Origin: JASUTC01 sp964604305
Lineage (GTDB): Bacteria > Thermotogota > Thermotogae > MWEM01
Direction of reading: 5' to 3'
Assembly (NCBI GenBank): GCA_964604305.1
Contig: CAZRYM010000076.1
Location: forward strand, 1-10,135
Length of the DNA: 10,135 bases
Positions 6,687-10,135 of this stretch are shown here, in pieces. Both the position numbers and the translations under genes were made by a program. How positions within the stretch are numbered: the stretch's first letter is position 1; every line of letters starts with the position of its first letter. The notes under the pieces are model-generated. The model worked only from the letters and a program-made list of their open reading frames with translations, was not told the origin of the DNA and ran no database searches.

Positions 6687-6694
6687 GGTTTATA

Positions 6695-7597
6695 TCAATA
6701 AATCTTTTTCCAGGCCCAGTTACAGTACAGCTTGTTAAATCCAAAAGCCAAATAAAAATCCATCGCTGTTCCCACATAGGCTTTTTTGGCTCCATAAAGC
6801 TTATAAACCGCTTTAATACTTTCAAGGACAGCAGCTTTTCCTAAACCCATCCGTCGGTAATCCGGATCAGTGGCTACCGGTTCAACATAGGAAATATTTT
6901 GTGAGGGTTCATACCAGATACCCGCATAGGAAACATAACTTCCATCTGGTGCTTTTATGACAACATTGAGGCGTTTATCATAATTCGGAGCGGTTTGCAT
7001 CAGCTTCCGATCCTCAAGCTCCGTTTCGATATCCGGCTCACCCTCATGGTTGAAACCCCGCCATAAAACCCTTGATACCTTCTTCAAATCATTTTCCTCA
7101 TCAAGGGAACAAACCGTAAAACCATCAGGCAATCTGTAATCAAGGGAATTCTCCGACACATCAAAGACAGACATGCATTGTGGATAATCTTCTACGCGCT
7201 CAAACATATAAGTCACTGCCAGATCTGTTAATCCCTGATCTTCTTCCGATTCATTAATAAAGACAATCAACTTCTTATCATTTTCAGTAGTCACCTCAAA
7301 CAAATTATCAAGGGCGTAGTGAAAAAGCTCTTCCTTTAAAAATTCATATCCGGGACAAAATTCAAAATAAGCCTCACCCAACTGCATTTCATAATGCACA
7401 ATAGCGACTATATCCCCATCCGCTTCCCAGATCCTAATCTTATCTGCATTTTTCTTATCAAAATAAGGATGAAAGTGCATATACTCCCACCTTGACGGAA
7501 ACCAATTCGATGCCTGTAATTCCGGATCAAAGGTCTCAGACAAAAAAGCCATGACCCTTTTGTAATCTCTGTCTATTGAATACGCAAAATCACGCAT
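6695..7597 (-). CDS. GNAT-family N-acetyltransferase with tandem GNAT folds
   Basis: Predicted acetyl-CoA-dependent acetyltransferase of unknown substrate. The C-terminal half (about residues 160-300) is a recognisable GNAT domain: strand YVEPVATDPDYR, then acetyl-CoA pyrophosphate loop RRMGLG (248-253 from the preferred start) and the late YLAFGF motif. The N-terminal half (IRIWEADGDIVAIVHYEM) looks like a second, degenerate GNAT fold without an RxxGxG loop. The frame extends to GTG 7606, but that codon is part of the ribosome binding site GAGGTGA. ATG 7597 lies 5 nt after this site and is preferred, giving 300 residues. It is transcribed alone from an extended -10 promoter and converges on cheX. 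No neighbour suggests the substrate; small molecules, antibiotics or protein N-termini are all possible. Confidence 0.88.
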   Translation of the reverse strand: MRDFAYSIDRDYKRVMAFLSETFDPELQASNWFPSRWEYMHFHPYFDKKNADKIRIWEADGDIVAIVHYEMQLGEAYFEFCPGYEFLKEELFHYALDNLFEVTTENDKKLIVFINESEEDQGLTDLAVTYMFERVEDYPQCMSVFDVSENSLDYRLPDGFTVCSLDEENDLKKVSRVLWRGFNHEGEPDIETELEDRKLMQTAPNYDKRLNVVIKAPDGSYVSYAGIWYEPSQNISYVEPVATDPDYRRMGLGKAAVLESIKAVYKLYGAKKAYVGTAMDFYLAFGFNKLYCNWAWKKIY

Positions 7598-7602
7598 ATT
7601 TT

Positions 7603-7609
7603 TCACCTC
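7603..7609 (-). promoter_or_regulatory. Ribosome binding site of the GNAT gene
   Basis: On the minus strand this reads GAGGTGA, a strong Shine-Dalgarno sequence 5 nt ahead of ATG 7597. It contains the alternative GTG at 7606, which is therefore unlikely to be the start. Confidence 0.75.
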
Positions 7610-7907
7610 ATTAAGAAGATATAAGATTATAGCAGATTTTTTGGAAAATGATATAACAAATCGAGGGTAGAGTGATGAAATAACTTCACAACTGTATACA
7701 GGATTTTAAATATCTATAAACAGTTAAAAAAGAAATTATATGAAATCATCGAGTTTTAAGTATAAATCCTATACAAAATTCCAAGGACCATAAAAAAAAT
7801 ATGGATTTTTTGGCTTTTTATAAGGAGTTTAATATACATAAATCGTTAAAAACACAATGAGTTGCACTTTTAATCTGAACTTTTTCTTTTTTACAACCCC
7901 CTACTTA
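7607..7907. other. 301-bp AT-rich intergenic region between the GH3 and GNAT genes
   Basis: No coding frame with a credible ribosome binding site was found on either strand. The left end holds the GNAT promoter and leader. The GH3 gene ends at the right edge, and no clear terminator for it is visible on the minus strand. A perfect 9-bp inverted repeat, AATCGTTAA (7841-7849) and TTAACGATT (7908-7916), spans part of it; its right arm includes the GH3 stop codon. A 5-bp hairpin CCATA/TATGG (7788-7804) followed by T6 has plus-strand terminator shape but no plus-strand gene upstream of it. Confidence 0.55.
7626..7634 (-). promoter_or_regulatory. Extended -10 promoter of the GNAT gene
   Basis: On the minus strand the sequence is TGCTATAAT, a perfect extended -10 (TGn plus TATAAT) for the housekeeping sigma factor. 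The hexamer at the 17-nt spacing (7649-7654, ATATCA) is a poor -35, which the extended -10 can offset. Transcription would begin near 7619 and leave a leader of about 20 nt before ATG 7597. Confidence 0.6.
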
Positions 7908-7916
7908 TTAACGATT
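7841..7916. repeat. 9-bp inverted repeat flanking the 3' end of the GH3 gene
   Basis: AATCGTTAA at 7841-7849 and TTAACGATT at 7908-7916 are exact reverse complements, 58 bp apart. The right arm encodes the last codons and the stop of the GH3 gene. There is no T run positioned to make it a terminator. It could be chance in AT-rich DNA. Confidence 0.35.
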
Positions 7917-10135
7917 CAGTTTTTCTAACAACCCTTCAAGAATTTTCTCTGTAAACTGTCCCTTACTAAAATTGACAAGTGCTCTCAGGGGCATGTATCT
8001 CATCATGTTAATGGCAATGTCTGGATTTTCCGCGGAAATATCAGATAAGCCCATTTCGCTGGTGATTTGTTTGGCCAGGTCATCCACAAATGGTTTTGCT
8101 TTTGGGTCTTCCATTAGTTCTCCCACAGTTGTGTTCCTGTGATATTTCTTTGGAATGGTGATGACGGATGTGATGTTTACACTGGTAGATAATCTGATGT
8201 CATCAGATGAGGCCCCTATTTGTATCTCATAAGCACCGCTTTCCACGTGCCAGTCTTTAATCTTTGTGTTGTAATAGGCAAAAGAACGTTGGTTTAATTT
8301 GATGGTGATGGTCTTTTCTTCACCGGGTTCAAGCGCCTCTTTTGCAAATCCCTTTAGTTCTTTAGGGGCACGGATAAGCTTTGTTTCGGGTTTGCTTACG
8401 TAAAGTTGGGCAATTTCTTTTCCCGTTAAATTCCCGGTATTTTTGACCTTGAATGAAACTTCGAGAGTCTGTTTATCATTGATTTCGGCTTTGTCCACGG
8501 TGATATCCGAGTATTCAAAATTCGTATAGGAGAGTCCGAAGCCAAAGGGGAAAAGTGGTTCAATTGCTTTCTTTTCATAATATCTGTATCCAACAAAAAG
8601 TCCTTCTGCATATTTGACCTCGTCTCCTTCTCCGGGGAAATTCAGATAAGAAGGGTTATGGCTTAAGTGTTTTGGGAAGGTTTCTGCCAGTTTTCCGGAG
8701 GGGTTTACCTCGCCAAACAAAAGTGAGGCAATGGCTGATCCAATAGCCTGTCCACCTAAGTATGCTTCAAAAACACCTTTGACAGAATCAATCCAGGGCA
8801 TTTCCACCGGTGATCCGTTGGAAAGAATGACGACCGTGTTTTTTTGAACCTTCGCCACTTCTTCAATCAGTTTGTTGTGATTGGGTGGCATCTGCATATG
8901 GGCTCTGTCGTATCCTTCGGATTCGTAACGATCAGGCAGTCCGGCGAATATGATGGCAACGTCACAATTTTGAGCCTTTTCTTTTGCTTCTTCAATCATT
9001 TGGTCATCTGTTTCATCTGTATCTATACAATAACCCGGAGCATATTCTACCCTCGTATTGCTCATTCGTTGAATTTCCTCAAGAGGCGCATCTACTTTGA
9101 AGGGTTTGATATGTGAACTGCCCCCACCCTGGTAACGGGGCTTTTTTGCAAATTCGCCAATAACAGCTATTTTCTTGTCTTTTTGTAGGGGTAATATTCC
9201 ATCTTCATTTTTTAACAGGACAATACTCTCTTCAGCTGCCTTTTTTGCCCTTTTATGGTGTTCGTTTTTATCGTAATCCTGGATAGCCTTTTTCTTTTCT
9301 AGGGCAGTGAAGATGATATTCAAGATTCTCCTGACCGCTTCGTCAAGCAATTCTTCTTGAAGTGCTCCGTCTTTAACAGCTTGAATGATTTTCTTCTCAC
9401 CAATACCACAACTCGAAGGCATCTCCAAATCCAAACCTGCTTTTAGTCCTTCAACCCTTTCATTCACAGCCCCCCAGTCTGACATAACAAAGCCTTCAAA
9501 TCCCCACTCAGCTCTCAGAATTTGAGTCAGCAGATAATGATGTTCTGAGCAAAATTCCCCATTGACTTTGTTATATGCACACATAATGGTCCAGGGTTTC
9601 GCCTCTTTTACAGCTGTTTCAAAACTTGAAAGATAGATCTCCCTAAGTGTTCTCTCATCGATGATTTCATCCACACTCATTCTCATGTGTTCCTGGTTAT
9701 TGGCTACAAAATGCTTTAGAGACGTTCCCACACCTTGACTTTGAACCCCTTTAATATGGTTCTTTGCCAATTCGGAGGAAAGATACGGGTCTTCGGATAA
9801 ATATTCGAAATTTCTTCCACACAGTGGAGAACGTTTGATGTTGGCAGCTGGACCCAGAATGATTGAAATACCCTCGGCCTGACATTCTTCTCCGATTGTC
9901 TTGCCCACATCGGCTACAAGCTCTCTATCCCATGAACTGGCAAGGTTAACAGCCGGGGGAAAGCAAACGGCCTCTATCGTTTCGTTTTCGCCATCTTCAT
10001 GTTCAAGGACTTTTCTCAGTCCGTGAGGACCATCGGACATCATGATGGCCGGGATATCCAATCGGTCAACAGCCTTTGTATGCCAGGCACCTACACCTGA
10101 ACACATAGCAGCCTTTTCTTCCAAAGTCAATTTTG
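7908..10135 (-). CDS. Glycoside hydrolase family 3 beta-glucosidase-like enzyme (5' end cut by window edge)
   Basis: Retaining GH3 glycosidase, probably releasing terminal beta-linked glucose or xylose from oligosaccharides. Residues are numbered from the Leu codon at 10130. The TIM-barrel domain (about 1-290) has SDGPHGLR (32-39), GRNFEYLSEDP (105-115), KHF (139-141) and the nucleophile D218 in GFVMSDWGA. The alpha/beta sandwich (about 300-530) has YESEGYDR, with E405 as the likely acid/base. A fibronectin III-like domain (about 550-650) follows PFGFGLSYTNFEY, and a helical tail of about 85 residues completes the protein. There is no PA14 insert. The frame is open to the edge with KLTLEEKAAMCSG, an internal family motif, so the TTG at 10130 is an ordinary Leu codon and roughly 10-20 residues are missing. 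Whether a signal peptide exists cannot be seen, though most such enzymes are cytosolic. Confidence 0.95.
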   Translation of the reverse strand, partial: KLTLEEKAAMCSGVGAWHTKAVDRLDIPAIMMSDGPHGLRKVLEHEDGENETIEAVCFPPAVNLASSWDRELVADVGKTIGEECQAEGISIILGPAANIKRSPLCGRNFEYLSEDPYLSSELAKNHIKGVQSQGVGTSLKHFVANNQEHMRMSVDEIIDERTLREIYLSSFETAVKEAKPWTIMCAYNKVNGEFCSEHHYLLTQILRAEWGFEGFVMSDWGAVNERVEGLKAGLDLEMPSSCGIGEKKIIQAVKDGALQEELLDEAVRRILNIIFTALEKKKAIQDYDKNEHHKRAKKAAEESIVLLKNEDGILPLQKDKKIAVIGEFAKKPRYQGGGSSHIKPFKVDAPLEEIQRMSNTRVEYAPGYCIDTDETDDQMIEEAKEKAQNCDVAIIFAGLPDRYESEGYDRAHMQMPPNHNKLIEEVAKVQKNTVVILSNGSPVEMPWIDSVKGVFEAYLGGQAIGSAIASLLFGEVNPSGKLAETFPKHLSHNPSYLNFPGEGDEVKYAEGLFVGYRYYEKKAIEPLFPFGFGLSYTNFEYSDITVDKAEINDKQTLEVSFKVKNTGNLTGKEIAQLYVSKPETKLIRAPKELKGFAKEALEPGEEKTITIKLNQRSFAYYNTKIKDWHVESGAYEIQIGASSDDIRLSTSVNITSVITIPKKYHRNTTVGELMEDPKAKPFVDDLAKQITSEMGLSDISAENPDIAINMMRYMPLRALVNFSKGQFTEKILEGLLEKLNR

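Noticed and set aside
6689..6709. TTTAT-ATCA-ATAAA hairpin followed by a T run after cheX.
   Set aside because: The stem is only five A-T pairs, too weak for an intrinsic terminator.
7788..7810. CCATA/TATGG hairpin followed by T6 in the right intergenic region.
   Set aside because: It has terminator shape only on the plus strand, where no gene precedes it, and it is AT-rich with a 7-A loop; probably chance.
7845..7875. Minus-strand GTGCAA-ctca-TTGTG followed by T5 as a GH3 terminator.
   Set aside because: It needs G-U pairs for most of a short stem, so it was not called.
9716..9910. Open frames antisense to or out of frame with GH3, mutS and nnr (for example 9716-9910, 8844-9116, 1531-1905).
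   Set aside because: They lack ribosome binding sites and family motifs and lie wholly inside well-supported genes.
1..10135. Search for defence systems, CRISPR repeats, phage genes, insertion sequences and tRNAs.
   Set aside because: No regular spaced repeats, transposase or integrase motifs, or cloverleaf with tRNA-conserved positions was seen. The 5557-5696 element lacks a T-loop and CCA-type acceptor end.

Overview
The window looks like chromosome of a Bacillota organism, most likely an anaerobic or microaerobic Clostridia member. The evidence is a MutS with a Firmicutes-style Walker A (GPNMSGKST), strong GAGG/AGGTGA ribosome binding sites with frequent non-ATG starts, AT-rich intergenic DNA, a bacteriohemerythrin, and a cytosolic three-domain GH3 glycosidase of the kind common in Clostridia. 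This is a judgement from sequence style; no species is named.

Left block (1-5452, + strand) is a tight RNA-modification / genome-maintenance / metabolite-repair operon. It begins with the last 27 codons of a SpoU/TrmH-type RNA 2'-O-methyltransferase, whose stop overlaps the start of miaB (tRNA ms2i6A37 synthase). mutS (mismatch recognition ATPase) follows after 2 bp, and then nnr (bifunctional NAD(P)HX epimerase/dehydratase), which overlaps the 3' end of mutS. No mutL lies beside mutS. The very 3' end of mutS holds A7, A8 and T7 runs just before and after a C-terminal beta-clamp motif, and nnr appears to start at a rare ATT codon.

Middle block: a 345-bp gap (5453-5797) carries weak terminator candidates and then a 140-bp structured element (5557-5696). 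The element is closed by the inverted repeat TGCGGGAG/CTCCCGCA and can be drawn as a multi-branched, cloverleaf-like fold. After it comes a two-gene unit (about 5798-6686): a bacteriohemerythrin with all seven di-iron ligands, overlapping a CheX-type chemotaxis phosphatase with the ExxN motif. The pair suggests a link between oxygen or redox state and chemotaxis.

Right block (- strand): a tandem-fold GNAT acetyltransferase (6695 to 7597 or 7606) converges on cheX with only 8 bp between stops. It has its own extended -10 promoter. A 301-bp AT-rich gap follows, and then a GH3 beta-glucosidase-like enzyme (7908-10135) that runs off the right edge, so its first residues are missing.

I saw no tRNA, rRNA, CRISPR array, insertion sequence or phage gene. 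The most unusual items are the structured element, the hemerythrin-CheX pair, the homopolymer-rich mutS tail and the ATT start of nnr.
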